Positions 46,197-54,913 of a DNA stretch of 64,000 nucleotides are shown here, piece after piece. The notes beneath the pieces are model-generated. The model worked only from the letters and a program-made list of their open reading frames with translations, ran no database searches and was not told the DNA's origin. Within the stretch, counting starts at the first letter, position 1. Each line of letters starts with the position of its first letter. The DNA comes from Jiella soli (GTDB taxonomy: Bacteria > Pseudomonadota > Alphaproteobacteria > Rhizobiales > Rhizobiaceae). Location: contig NZ_JAJAVB010000022.1 in the NCBI RefSeq assembly GCF_020615385.1, forward strand, positions 68,212-132,211. Direction: 5' to 3'. The translations under genes and the position numbers were made by a program.

Positions 46197-47125
46197 TCGG
46201 GCTTCTCCAGATGCTTCAACACGTTCTCGGCGGTCACGCGGCTGACCCGGACGTTCGATTCCGCCGTCACGCCGGCGATATGCGGCGTCAGGATGAGGTT
46301 GGCGAGGCCCTCGAACTTCGCGCCGGCCTCCGCCGTCAGGGGTTCAGTCTCGAAGACGTCGAGTGCCGCGCCGCCGATCCGGCCGGCCCGCAGCGCCTCG
46401 GCGAGAGCCGCCTCGTCGACGACACCGCCGCGCGCCGTGTTGATCAGGATCGCCCCCTCCTTCATGGAGGCGATGGCGTCGGCGCCGATCATATGCCGGG
46501 TCTTGTCGGTCAGCGGCACATGCAGGCTGACGACGTCGGACGTCCTGATGAGGTCGGCAAGGTCGAGCCGTTCGCAGTCCGTCCAGGCCGCGTCGTCCTC
46601 CGGCAGGAACGGGTCGAAGGCGGCGATCGAGAAGCCTAAGACGCGGGCGCGTTTGGCCGCCTGCCGGGCGATCGCGCCATAGCCGACGAGGCCGAGGCGC
46701 TTGTCCATCGCCTCGCGGCCCATCAGCCGCTGGCGGGGCCACTCACCGGCCGCGACCTCGGCGGAGGCCGTGTAGGCGCCGCGCAGGAGCGTCAGCGCGG
46801 TCGACACGACATATTCGGCGACCGCAACATCGTTGGCGCCGGTGGCCGGATAAACAGCGACGTTCTTCTTGCGGCAGGCGTCGAGATCGATATTGTCGAG
46901 GCCGACGCCGAGCCGGCCGACGCAGCTGAGCGTCTCGGCGGCTTCGAGGAGCGCGGCCGTCACCTTGGTGCGGTTGCGCACGACCAGCGCCCGGGCAGCC
47001 CGCACCGCTTCGGCGAGATCGTCCGGCCGGTCGACGAGGCCCGGATCGTAGAGCGTGTCGTGCCGGGCACTGATCATGCCCACCGCGGCCTCGTCCATGA
47101 ATTCGGAAATGACGACCTCGGGCAT
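46193..47125 (-). CDS. slcC: D-2-hydroxyacid dehydrogenase, likely (S)-sulfolactate dehydrogenase
   Basis: The 310-residue protein is a PGDH-like D-hydroxyacid dehydrogenase: VGRLGVGLDNIDLDAC, NAD-binding LGLVGYGAIARQAAKRARVLG, and the catalytic triad R (NTARGGVVDE), E (DVFETEP) and H (LTPHIAGV). The opening PEVVISEFMDEAAV and its length recall SlcC of Chromohalobacter. It would oxidise (S)-sulfolactate to 3-sulfopyruvate with NAD+. The ATG at 47125 has AGGAG upstream; a 56-codon extension runs through the RIME-like repeat and is rejected. It overlaps comC by 4 bp and lies 328 bp after suyB, with RIME copy 2 filling that gap. Confidence 0.85.
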   Translation of the reverse strand: MPEVVISEFMDEAAVGMISARHDTLYDPGLVDRPDDLAEAVRAARALVVRNRTKVTAALLEAAETLSCVGRLGVGLDNIDLDACRKKNVAVYPATGANDVAVAEYVVSTALTLLRGAYTASAEVAAGEWPRQRLMGREAMDKRLGLVGYGAIARQAAKRARVLGFSIAAFDPFLPEDDAAWTDCERLDLADLIRTSDVVSLHVPLTDKTRHMIGADAIASMKEGAILINTARGGVVDEAALAEALRAGRIGGAALDVFETEPLTAEAGAKFEGLANLILTPHIAGVTAESNVRVSRVTAENVLKHLEKPE

Positions 47126-47217
47126 GGGTGGCTCCTGTCGGGTTTGCAGTCGGGACGGTTGCGCGGCGGCCGCCGCAGAATTGGATGATGTGAACGAGCG
47201 GAGACGCCGGCGCACGC

Positions 47218-47394
47218 GCGCCCCCTCTGTCCTGCCGGACATCTCCCCCACAAGGAGGGAGATCGATCTCGCGGAGACGCCTCGGCTAGCCATCTACGCT
47301 CGTGACCGCATGGACGTCGAACGACATGCGCCGCCGCTGAAGCTGTCGATCTCCCCCCTTGTGGGGGAGATGGGCGGCAGCCCAGAGGGGGGTG
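47218..47394. repeat. RIME-like intergenic repeat, copy 2
   Basis: The element has the same ends as copy 1 (left CCCCCTCTG.CCTGCCGG.CATCTCCCCC, right GGGCGGCAGCCCAGAGG) and nearly the same length. Its interior carries ACGCCTCGGCT (47277-47287), the reverse complement of an 11-mer in copy 1. It lies between suyB and slcC inside the leftward operon, where a 40-bp RNA stem could stabilise the suyAB message or reduce read-through. The rest of the 328-bp gap holds nothing else I can name. Confidence 0.8.
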
Positions 47395-47453
47395 TGACGG
47401 GCGCAAGCTTATGGAGACGAAGCCGGCGCCTTTCGGACGCCGGCCGCCGCAGA

Positions 47454-48632
47454 TCAAGCGCTGCGGTAGAGCTTGGTCATCACGAACTCGCGGTGGCCGA
47501 GGGCCTCCGCGGCGGTCATGCGGCCGTTCGCGGTGCGCATGATGTTGTCGATCAGCGCGTCGCCGGCCTGGTCGATGGTCATGTCGCGGCGCAGGATGCC
47601 GGTGACGTCGACGTCGATATGCTCCGACATCGTCCTAAGCGTGCGGGGATTGGCCGAGATCTTGATCACCGGGACGATCGGATTGCCGATGACATTGCCC
47701 TGGCCGGTCGGGAAGGTGTGGATCACATAGCCCGCCGCAGCCATCAGGGTCACGCACTCGGCCGCTGCCGAGGAGGTGTCCATGAAGTAGAGGCCCTTGC
47801 CCTTCTGGGGCGCCTCGGCCGGCTCCAGGATGTCGATGAACTGGCAGTCGCGGCCGATCTTCTCGAGATTGCCGAGCGCCTTTTCCTCGATCGTCGTCAG
47901 GCCGCCCTCGATATTGCCCTTGGTCGGCTGGGATTCGGAGAGATCGTTGGTCGCATGGGCGAAGATGACGTCGTCCTGATAGGCCTTCCACATCTTGTAC
48001 CAGCGCTCGCCGACTTCCTCGTCGACGGCGCGGGTCTTGCAGATGTGCTCGGCGCCCGTGATCTCGGAGGTCTCGCCGAAGACGCCGTAGATGCCCTCCG
48101 GGATCAGCTTGTCATACATGTTGCCGACGGTCGGGCAGGAGCCGAGGCCGGTGGTCGTGTCGCTCTCGCCGCACTTGGTCGAGATCCACAACTCGGAGAC
48201 GTCGCACTCGGTCTTCTGCTGCTCGGTCGCCCACTGGACGAAGTCCTTCGCCTTGCGCGAGACGTCCATGATCGTCTTCAGGTCGCCATTCTGCTCGATC
48301 GAGAAGGCGGCGACGGGCTTGCCGGTCTCGGCGATGCCGTCGGCGATCTTCTGCGTCCAGCCGGGCTCGATGCCGACGACGATGCAGGCGGCGACGTTGG
48401 GGTTCGCGCCGGTGCCGATCATGGTGCGGAAGTGAAGGTCGAGATCGGCGCCGAACTGCAGCCGGCCATAGGCATGCGGCAGCGCCATCGTCCCCTTGAT
48501 GTTGTTGGCGACGGCCTCGCAGGCCGCGTTGGAGATGTCGTCGACGGGCAGGATGACGACGTGGTTGCGCACGCCGACGCGGCCGTTCTCGCGCCGGTAG
48601 CCCATGAATTTGCGATTGGTGTTGATCGGCAT
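47454..48632 (-). CDS. suyB: (R)-sulfolactate sulfo-lyase large subunit SuyB (UxaA family)
   Basis: The 392-residue protein is a UxaA-type lyase large subunit: [40 protein letters not shown], the cysteine-bearing [73 protein letters not shown]. Relatives are altronate and galactarate dehydratases. The separate small subunit and the slcC-comC neighbours favour SuyB, which splits (R)-3-sulfolactate to pyruvate and sulfite. GGAGGA precedes the ATG. It follows suyA by 78 bp. The sulfite would need oxidation or export. Confidence 0.87.
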   Translation of the reverse strand: MPINTNRKFMGYRRENGRVGVRNHVVILPVDDISNAACEAVANNIKGTMALPHAYGRLQFGADLDLHFRTMIGTGANPNVAACIVVGIEPGWTQKIADGIAETGKPVAAFSIEQNGDLKTIMDVSRKAKDFVQWATEQQKTECDVSELWISTKCGESDTTTGLGSCPTVGNMYDKLIPEGIYGVFGETSEITGAEHICKTRAVDEEVGERWYKMWKAYQDDVIFAHATNDLSESQPTKGNIEGGLTTIEEKALGNLEKIGRDCQFIDILEPAEAPQKGKGLYFMDTSSAAAECVTLMAAAGYVIHTFPTGQGNVIGNPIVPVIKISANPRTLRTMSEHIDVDVTGILRRDMTIDQAGDALIDNIMRTANGRMTAAEALGHREFVMTKLYRSA

Positions 48633-48710
48633 GGCGATCTTCCTCCTGGAAAGGTCGGCTCCGGCCCCGGGGGCGCGGGAGCGTCTAGAAAAGGACGATA
48701 AGCCGCCGGC

Positions 48711-48998
48711 TCACCAGCGATTGGTCTTGAGGTTGTGGATGTGGACGTGGCCGCCCTTCTTCACGTCGGCCTTGAAGCGGCCGATGTCCTCGCCGTACTT
48801 CACCGCCACGTCGCCGGCCGAAATGTCCTTCAGCGCCACCTTGTGGCCGATCGGCACGTCGTCATTGCAGGTCAGCCGGAAGGAGGAATTGTCGTGCGTG
48901 ACGACGCAGAGCATGTCCGTGCCGGCCTTCAGATTCTCGACGACGACCACGCCGACATTGTCCTTGTGGTCGTGGACGAGCAGTTGCGGAATGCTCAT
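48711..48998 (-). CDS. suyA: Sulfolactate sulfo-lyase small subunit SuyA (SAF domain)
   Basis: The 95-residue protein is a stand-alone SAF domain: LLVHDHKDNVGVVVVENLKAGTDM, LTCNDDVPIGHKVALKDISAGDVAVKYGEDIG and the His-rich end KKGGHVHIHNLKTNRW. This is the N-terminal domain of UxaA/GarD enzymes as a separate chain, as in SuyAB. The ATG at 48998 has GGGAG 9 nt upstream; earlier in-frame ATGs are less well placed. It is the first gene of the leftward operon. A palindrome in the promoter region is shared with the divergent GntR gene. Confidence 0.87.
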   Translation of the reverse strand: MSIPQLLVHDHKDNVGVVVVENLKAGTDMLCVVTHDNSSFRLTCNDDVPIGHKVALKDISAGDVAVKYGEDIGRFKADVKKGGHVHIHNLKTNRW

Positions 48999-49074
48999 GT
49001 ACTTCGCTCCCATGGGTTGAGTGCCTTCGACCGGGTACATCTGCGGCCATCGTTCCCGCGTCTCGCGCATCCAG

Positions 49075-49088
49075 GTCTTATATAAGAC
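49075..49088. promoter_or_regulatory. Palindromic GntR/HutC-type operator upstream of suyA
   Basis: GTCTTATATAAGAC is a perfect 14-bp palindrome, 77 bp upstream of the suyA start and 72 bp upstream of the divergent regulator start. The GT...TATA...AC layout is typical of HutC-subfamily operators. The surrounding bases (CATAAAAGC) are AT-rich, so the site may overlap the promoter. Confidence 0.6.
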
Positions 49089-49159
49089 ATAAAAGCTCTT
49101 TACATCCGCCTGTCAAGCGGGTTCGTATGGCCGCACGAGGGATGCGGAGCGACAGGCGC

Positions 49160-49888
49160 ATGGAGGACGACAGAGGCACGCCGGCCTTCCGGCCGCTATA
49201 CCGGCAGGTGCGCGAGACGCTGGTGCAGCGGCTGATCGACGGCACCTGGACGCCGGGCATGCTGTTGCCGAGCGAGTTCCAGATCGCCGCCGAGCTCGGT
49301 GTCAGCCAGGGGACGGTGCGCAAGGCGCTCGACGCCATGGCGGGGGAAAACCTCCTGGTGCGCCGGCAGGGCCGCGGGACCTTCGTGGCGATGCCCGAGG
49401 AAAGCCGGATCCTCTTCCAGTTCTTCCGCCTCGCAGCCGACGACGGCACCCGGCTGTTTCCCGAAAGCCGGGTCCATGGGCTCGCTCGCGAGCCCGCCGG
49501 GAATGTGGCCGCCGCGGCTCTCGCCATCGGCCCGAATGACGAAGTCTGGCGAATCGACCGGGTGCGCCATCTCGGCGGCCGGCCGGTCATCGTTGAGGAG
49601 ATCGTCCTGCCGGTCGCCCGCTTTCCGACGCTTGCGGAGATGGAAGACATCCCCAACAACGTCTACGCGCTCTATTCCGAGCGCTTCCAGATCACCATCG
49701 GCCGCGCGATGGAGAAGCTCAAGGCCGACGCGGCCGACAATCCCACCGCCGAACGTCTCGGCTGCGCGCCGGGCCATCCGATCCTCGTCATCGAACGCGT
49801 CGCCTCGGCGCTCGACGGCTCGCCGGTGGAATGGCGCATCTCACGCTGCCTGACCGACGGCTTCCACTACCGCGCCGACCTGCGCTGA
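49160..49888 (+). CDS. GntR regulator, HutC/UTRA subfamily (SuyR-like)
   Basis: The 242-residue protein has the GntR helix-turn-helix (PLYRQVRETLVQRLIDGTWTPGMLLPSEFQIAAELGVSQGTVRKALDAMAGENLLVRRQGRGTFV) and a UTRA effector domain (VWRIDRVRHLGGRPVIVEEIVLPVARFP, ERLGCAPGHPILVIERVASALDGSPVEWRISRC). Its divergent position to suyA suggests it is the local repressor, as SuyR is proposed to be elsewhere. The ATG at 49160 is preferred because GGAG lies 10 nt upstream; two earlier in-frame ATGs (49127, 49142) are possible. The ligand is probably sulfolactate or sulfopyruvate by context. Confidence 0.85.
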   Translation: MEDDRGTPAFRPLYRQVRETLVQRLIDGTWTPGMLLPSEFQIAAELGVSQGTVRKALDAMAGENLLVRRQGRGTFVAMPEESRILFQFFRLAADDGTRLFPESRVHGLAREPAGNVAAAALAIGPNDEVWRIDRVRHLGGRPVIVEEIVLPVARFPTLAEMEDIPNNVYALYSERFQITIGRAMEKLKADAADNPTAERLGCAPGHPILVIERVASALDGSPVEWRISRCLTDGFHYRADLR

Positions 49889-49968
49889 CCGGCCAGCCCG
49901 CCCTCGCCCCCGGGACCCATGCTCGCGCCGCGACTTCGGCGCCGCGAGCCTCCTTGCCCGCTGGCCGC

Positions 49969-51165
49969 TCAGGCGGCGGCGGGAAGCCTCATGCGATCAT
50001 AGACCGCGGTCTCGAAATCGACATAGCCGCCGAACGAGGTCGCATCGGCGAAGGGGAAGATCTGCGTCGCCCAGAACCCGCCGATCCCGTTTTGCCGGTC
50101 GATCCAGTAGTAGAGATTGGCGAGCCCCGCCCAGCCGAGCGAGCCGGCTGGGCGGCCGGTCGGTGCGACCGTGTCATTGACCATGAAGCTGAGCGCCCAG
50201 GACTTCGACAGGCCGGGGAAGAACTCCGCGTCGTTCGACAGGGCCGGGATGACGCCGGGCAGGAGCTTGATCTTCATGTCGCCGAGACCGTTGCGGACCG
50301 CCATCTTCACCGTCTCCGGCTTCAGCACCTGGCCATTCTCGCCGGCCCCGTCGTTCAGCCACATGCGGATGAAGCGCACGTAGTCGCCGACGGTCGCATA
50401 GAGGCCGTGGCCGCCCATGTGCACTTCCGGCTCCTGCGGCAGTTCGAACCCCTTGAGCGGCCGCAGCGAGCCGTCTGCCTCGCGCTGATGGACCCGCGCC
50501 AAGCGCTCGCGCATCGAGGCCGTGAGAACGAAACCGGTGCTCGTCATGCCGAGCGGCGCGAAGATCCTCTCCTGAAACACCGCGCCCAGTCGCTTGCCGG
50601 TGACGGCTTCGATCACCTGGCCCGCCCAGTCCATATTGGAGCCGTATTCCCAGGCCTCGCCGGGATCGAACAGGAGCGGCGTCCTCAGCGAGGCCTTGCT
50701 GGCGGACACGACGCTCGGCTGGCCGTGTTCGACCGCCAGTCGATTGTAGGTCGTGTTGAAGAAATCATAGCCGAAGCCGGCGGTGTGAAGGAGCAGCATC
50801 CGGGTGGTGATGTCGCGCCTCGCAGGCCTCAGGCGCGGCTTGCCGGCCTCGTCGAAGCCCTCGATCACCTGCAGTTCGCCGATCTCCGGCACGTAGGTCT
50901 TCGCCGGAGCGTCGAGATCGAGGTCTCCGGTCTCGACGAGCTGCAGCGCAGCCGTCGCGGTGATCGCCTTGGTCGTCGAAAAGATCGCGAAGACGGTGTC
51001 GGGCGTCATCGCCGGCCCTTCGCCGAGCACGCGCTCGCCCCTCGCGCCCTCGTAGATGTTGCGCTCGGCATCCGTCACCATGGCGACGACGCCCGGAACC
51101 CGCGGCGCCCCCGCAACCATCCGGTCGAGGACGCCGTCGAGGGTTTCCTGCAATGATTTGTCCAT
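49969..51165 (-). CDS. Serine hydrolase of the class C beta-lactamase / family VIII esterase type
   Basis: The 398-residue protein has the SxxK motif STTK near residue 60 ([20 protein letters not shown]). A tyrosine follows in [13 protein letters not shown] (YxN-like position), with further family segments [14 protein letters not shown] and [21 protein letters not shown]. No signal peptide is visible, so a cytoplasmic esterase of the EstB kind is likelier than an exported beta-lactamase. The start at 51165 removes a 121-codon extension of poor composition. It stands alone on the minus strand beyond the sulfolactate regulator, and a role with that system is not evident. Confidence 0.82.
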   Translation of the reverse strand: MDKSLQETLDGVLDRMVAGAPRVPGVVAMVTDAERNIYEGARGERVLGEGPAMTPDTVFAIFSTTKAITATAALQLVETGDLDLDAPAKTYVPEIGELQVIEGFDEAGKPRLRPARRDITTRMLLLHTAGFGYDFFNTTYNRLAVEHGQPSVVSASKASLRTPLLFDPGEAWEYGSNMDWAGQVIEAVTGKRLGAVFQERIFAPLGMTSTGFVLTASMRERLARVHQREADGSLRPLKGFELPQEPEVHMGGHGLYATVGDYVRFIRMWLNDGAGENGQVLKPETVKMAVRNGLGDMKIKLLPGVIPALSNDAEFFPGLSKSWALSFMVNDTVAPTGRPAGSLGWAGLANLYYWIDRQNGIGGFWATQIFPFADATSFGGYVDFETAVYDRMRLPAAA

Positions 51166-51642
51166 GTCGTTTCCATCCCTTGGTTCATGCGGGCGTCGAG
51201 GATTCTGGTTTTCGTCCCGATCGTCCGCGCTTGAAAAGCATACCCCCGAGACCGGTCCGAAACGAGCCCTTGGCCTCCGCTCGGCGCCGGCCGATCGGAG
51301 ACGGACGCGCAAGCGCTTTCTGCCGCGGCGGCCCGAAACTCCTTGCGGCCCGCGCGAGGGAGATCCCCTCAACTTTCCTCCACGCCTGTGATTGGCCTTC
51401 GCGCCGCATTGCGGTAAGCCGACTTTATCATTTCGGGCGCCCTGCCCTGGCGCCCATCCGCCTCCCTGAGACGATCGCCGGCCTCCGCCATCCGTCCGAT
51501 CCAAGCCGCCGACCGCAACGCGGGCCACACCCGCATCGTGGCGGGCAAAGTCCGGCCCTCACTGGCCGCGTCCAAGGAACCGCCCGAATGCCCGATCAGC
51601 CCGACGCATCGGCCCGAATGTCGAAACTCTCTGCCGGCCGGC
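51166..51642. other. 477-bp divergent gap
   Basis: The stretch separates the serine hydrolase (minus) and the AbrB-family gene (plus). Reading frames crossing it are Arg/Pro-rich and lack ribosome sites. I see no repeats, hairpins with T-runs or RNA genes. Confidence 0.35.
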
Positions 51643-52767
51643 ATGATGCGTAGGGTCAAAGATCCGGGCCGTCCTTCGCGCGTCCTTTCGGATGCTCTGG
51701 ACTCGCCAGTGCGCCGCTGGCTGGCGCTTCTGCTTCTTTCCGCCGCCGTCGGCGGACTGCTCGAGCTCGCCGGCATCCCGGCCGCGCTTCTGCTGGGGCC
51801 AATGGCCGCGGGCATCGTCCTTGCCGTCACCGGGAATGCGGTAACGATCTCCAACACTCCCTACAATCTGGCCCAGGGCGCGATCGGCTGCCTGATCGCC
51901 GCAGCCATCACGCCCTCGATCCTGTCCACCTTCCTCGAAGACTGGCCGCTCTACATCGCCATCGTCGTCGTGGTCATCGCCGCCAGCAGCCTCCTCGGCT
52001 TCCTGATGAGCCGCTGGCAGGTGCTGCCGGGAACGACGGCCGTATGGGGATCGTCGCCGGGCGCCGCGACCGCGATGATGCTGATGGCGGAAGCCTTCGG
52101 CGCCGATGCCCGCCTCGTCGCCTTCATGCAGTATCTGAGGGTAATCTTCGTCGCCGTTGCCGCCTCCCTGATGGCCCGCTTCTGGATCGGAGCGGAGGGA
52201 AGCATGACGTCGGACATCATGTGGTTTCCGGCGATAAACTGGCCGGCCTTCGGTGCGACGCTGGCACTCACGATCGGCGGCGCCACTCTCGGCACGGTTC
52301 TCCGTATTCCGGCCGGACCGCTGCTCGTGCCGATGGGCATCGGCATCGTCCTCCACCTGCTGGGCGTCACCGATTTCCAGCTGCCGGAGTGGTTTCTGGT
52401 CATCGCCTATGCGCTGCTCGGCTGGCGGATCGGGCTCGGCTTCACGGCCGAGGTGATGGGCCATGCCTGGCACGCGCTGCCGAAGATCGTCGCGTCGATC
52501 CTCGTGCTCCTGGCCTTCTGCGGGGGTCTCGCCGCGCTCCTCAACCTGTTCCTCGGGATCGACCCGGTGACCGCCTATCTCGCCACCAGCCCGGGCGGCA
52601 TGGATTCGATCGCGATCATCGCCGCCTCGACCAAGGTGGACCTGCCCTTCGTCATGGCCCTGCAGACGGTGCGCTTCCTGATCGTTCTCGTCGCGGGCCC
52701 GCCGATCGCGCGGTTCATCGCGACCCGGATCGGCGAGACGTCGCCGGATGCGGCAAGGCGCGAGTGA
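51643..52767 (+). CDS. AbrB-family membrane protein (COG3180)
   Basis: The 374-residue protein has about ten membrane helices in two related halves, the AbrB duplication of PF05145. Paired landmarks are GGLLELAGIPAALLLGPMAAGIVLAVTG with QGAIGCLIAAAITPSIL in the first half, and IPAGPLLVPMGIGIVLHLLGVTDFQLPEWFLVIAYALLGWRIGLGF in the second. A PGAATAMMLMAEAFGAD/ATSPGGMDSIAIIAAS pair marks each half. Function is unknown for the family (some members were labelled ammonia monooxygenase in error; transport is likely). The start is uncertain: neither ATG at 51643/51646 has a clear ribosome site. Confidence 0.8.
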   Translation: MMRRVKDPGRPSRVLSDALDSPVRRWLALLLLSAAVGGLLELAGIPAALLLGPMAAGIVLAVTGNAVTISNTPYNLAQGAIGCLIAAAITPSILSTFLEDWPLYIAIVVVVIAASSLLGFLMSRWQVLPGTTAVWGSSPGAATAMMLMAEAFGADARLVAFMQYLRVIFVAVAASLMARFWIGAEGSMTSDIMWFPAINWPAFGATLALTIGGATLGTVLRIPAGPLLVPMGIGIVLHLLGVTDFQLPEWFLVIAYALLGWRIGLGFTAEVMGHAWHALPKIVASILVLLAFCGGLAALLNLFLGIDPVTAYLATSPGGMDSIAIIAASTKVDLPFVMALQTVRFLIVLVAGPPIARFIATRIGETSPDAARRE

Positions 52768-52779
52768 ACCGGGCGCCGT

Positions 52780-54210
52780 CTATTCCGCAGCACTGCCCTC
52801 GCCCGGCCGGGGCGACGCCGATTTGAGCGGCCTTTCCTGCACCGTCGGCTTCGGCGCGCCGCGCCGGCGCCAGGCGCGGCGGATCGCCCGACCGCGCACG
52901 CGCAGCCAGAAACCGAGGTCTTCGACATTCTCCACCCGGTCCTCGTAGAGCTCGGCGAGAGCCTCGCGGAATTCGGCGTAGCCGAAGCGCGCCTCGCCCT
53001 CGATCCGGCGCATCACCACCATCCAGGCCGGCGAGACGAGCAGCGAGATCGCGGTGACGGCGAGCGCCAGGCGATAGACGTCGGCCCCGATCGCCCCCGA
53101 GGCGAAGGCGGCGGCAGCGAGGACGAAGGAGAATTCCCCGATCTGCGCCATCGACAGGCCGGCCTCGATCGCGGTCTTGTGGCGCAGGCCCGCCATGCGG
53201 ATCAGGAGCACGTTGAACAGCGTCTTCGCGACGATGACGAAGACGGCGGCGACGAGGACGATCTGCCAGTTGTCGAAGATGTAGCCGAGGTCGATCAGGA
53301 GGCCGATCGACAAGAAGAAGACGACGAGCAGGATCGACTGGATGGGCTCGACCACGTGGATCACCGGCGAGCGCAGCGTGGACGCGCCGACGACGAGGCC
53401 GGCAATGAAGGCGCCATAGGCCGGCGAGAGACCGGCGACGCCAGAGAGCGCGGCGGCCGCAAAGCAGAAGGCGAGCGAGCCGAGCGCCAGGATCTCGACA
53501 TTGTTCTCCACCGCCGGCCCGAAGGCGGGCTTCAGCTTCGGCCGGCGCCCGAGATACCACAGGAGGCCGGCGAGCACGGCCACGGCGACGACGATCTTGG
53601 CGGTGAGCGAGACCCAGTCGACCGGCTCGCTCCCTCCGAGCGAGGTCGCGACGATCAGCATCGGCACAACGGCGAGATCTTGCGCGATCAGGACGCCGAC
53701 CGCGATCCGGCCGGGCTCGGTGCGCAGTTCGCCGATGTCGTCCAGCATCTTCATCGCCACGACCGTCGAAGACAGCGCGATGATGAAGCCGAGAATGATC
53801 GCCTCGGGAACCGTCGCATCGGATATCGCCATCAGCCCGAAGGAGATCGCCATGGCGGCGAGAAGCTGGCCGCCGGCAATCATCACCGCCGGCCTCAGCG
53901 TCGCGACGAAGGCCTTGAGTGAGAGCTCCATCCCGATGAAGAACAGGAGCATCAGGACGCCCATCTCGGCGAGCATGGTGACGTTCTCGTTCGAGGTCGA
54001 GACGAAGCGCAGCCCGGACGGTCCGAGCAGCACGCCGGCAAGAATGAAGCCGACCAGCGGCGGCTGCTTCAGCCGCATCAGGCCGAGCCCTGCCGTCACC
54101 GCCACGACGACGACGAAGGCGATGACCGTCAGCCCCCCGGCATGTGCGTTCGCTGCTGCTTCCTCCAAGCCCCGTCCTTCTCCGCTCTCGCGATTCGCCC
54201 CGGGGGTCAT
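52780..54210 (-). CDS. CPA2-type cation/proton antiporter (KefB/YbaL-like)
   Basis: The 476-residue protein has about 12 helices of the Na+/H+ exchanger domain: GLGLMRLKQPPLVGFILAGVLLGPSGLRFV, LAEMGVLMLLFFIGMELSL, IIALSSTVVAMKMLDDIGELRTEPGRIAVGVLIAQDLAVVPMLIV (with the transport Asp in QDLAVVP) and GLSMAQIGEFSFVLAAAAF. The C-terminal region of about 80 residues is charged and lacks an obvious RCK/TrkA-N nucleotide domain, unlike KefB. The start at 54210 lacks a good ribosome site, and a 26-codon longer form is possible. It ends 12 bp from the convergent AbrB-family gene. Confidence 0.88.
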   Translation of the reverse strand: MTPGANRESGEGRGLEEAAANAHAGGLTVIAFVVVVAVTAGLGLMRLKQPPLVGFILAGVLLGPSGLRFVSTSNENVTMLAEMGVLMLLFFIGMELSLKAFVATLRPAVMIAGGQLLAAMAISFGLMAISDATVPEAIILGFIIALSSTVVAMKMLDDIGELRTEPGRIAVGVLIAQDLAVVPMLIVATSLGGSEPVDWVSLTAKIVVAVAVLAGLLWYLGRRPKLKPAFGPAVENNVEILALGSLAFCFAAAALSGVAGLSPAYGAFIAGLVVGASTLRSPVIHVVEPIQSILLVVFFLSIGLLIDLGYIFDNWQIVLVAAVFVIVAKTLFNVLLIRMAGLRHKTAIEAGLSMAQIGEFSFVLAAAAFASGAIGADVYRLALAVTAISLLVSPAWMVVMRRIEGEARFGYAEFREALAELYEDRVENVEDLGFWLRVRGRAIRRAWRRRGAPKPTVQERPLKSASPRPGEGSAAE

Positions 54211-54368
54211 GTCACGGGAGAACCGTGGCCTCGGTGTGATGAGGTGGCCGGACGCGGGAGACGGCGCACGATCCTCCGGCGCCGGCATGCAGCGAATTTG
54301 CCTTCCTGTGCATTCGGGAGGAGCGCCCCCATATGTGCCCCGCCGATCACCTCACCCGAAGGAGCCTC

Positions 54369-54797
54369 ATGATGCCCGATCGCGACTTTCATGACCGAGC
54401 CGACCATCTGAGACGGCTAAGGCGCGTCTCGCGGGTCGCCCGGCTGATGGATACGGCGATCCGCATCCCCGGAACGGGGATCAGGCTTGGTGGGGATTCC
54501 ATCGTCGGCCTGATTCCGGGCGTCGGCGATGCCGGAACGGCGCTGGTCTCGCTGTGGATCGTCAACGAGGCGCGCCGCCTCGGCATTCCGCCAAGCAAGC
54601 TGATCCGGATGCTCGGCAATGTCGGTTTCGATTTCGCGCTCGGCTCGATCCCTCTCCTCGGCGACGTCTTCGACGTCTTCTTCAAGTCGAACCGGCGCAA
54701 TCTGGGTATGATCCTCGATCACTTCGGCGAGACCGCACCGGAATTCGACATCGATCAGCGCCGGCCGATGAAGGACATCACGCCGAAAGCGCGATAG
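54369..54797 (+). CDS. DUF4112 family protein
   Basis: The 142-residue protein matches DUF4112: RVARLMDTAIRIPGTGIRLGGDSIVGLIPGVGDAGTALVSLWIVNEARRLGIP and then MLGNVGFDFALGSIPLLGDVFDVFFKSNRRNLGMI. The two Gly/Pro-rich hairpins (GLIPGVGD and GSIPLLGD) are characteristic and suggest shallow membrane insertion. The family has no known function. AAGGAG lies just before the first of two adjacent ATGs (54369). It is monocistronic and divergent from the antiporter gene. Confidence 0.85.
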   Translation: MMPDRDFHDRADHLRRLRRVSRVARLMDTAIRIPGTGIRLGGDSIVGLIPGVGDAGTALVSLWIVNEARRLGIPPSKLIRMLGNVGFDFALGSIPLLGDVFDVFFKSNRRNLGMILDHFGETAPEFDIDQRRPMKDITPKAR

Positions 54798-54913
54798 GCC
54801 CGGACGTTGGGCCCGTCCATTGAATCGCGACCGTCGAAAGCCGTGGTAACTGGAGCTTCGAGCCGGCAACTCTCCCTGCGCCGAAAACCGCTCTCCGCGG
54901 TCTTTCGGCTGAC

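Noticed and set aside
47454-48998. Altronate or galactarate dehydratase for the UxaA-family pair
   Set aside because: Sugar-acid dehydratases usually come with uronate or aldarate genes; here the separate SAF subunit and the SlcC/ComC-type dehydrogenases favour sulfolactate sulfo-lyase, although the family alone would allow it.
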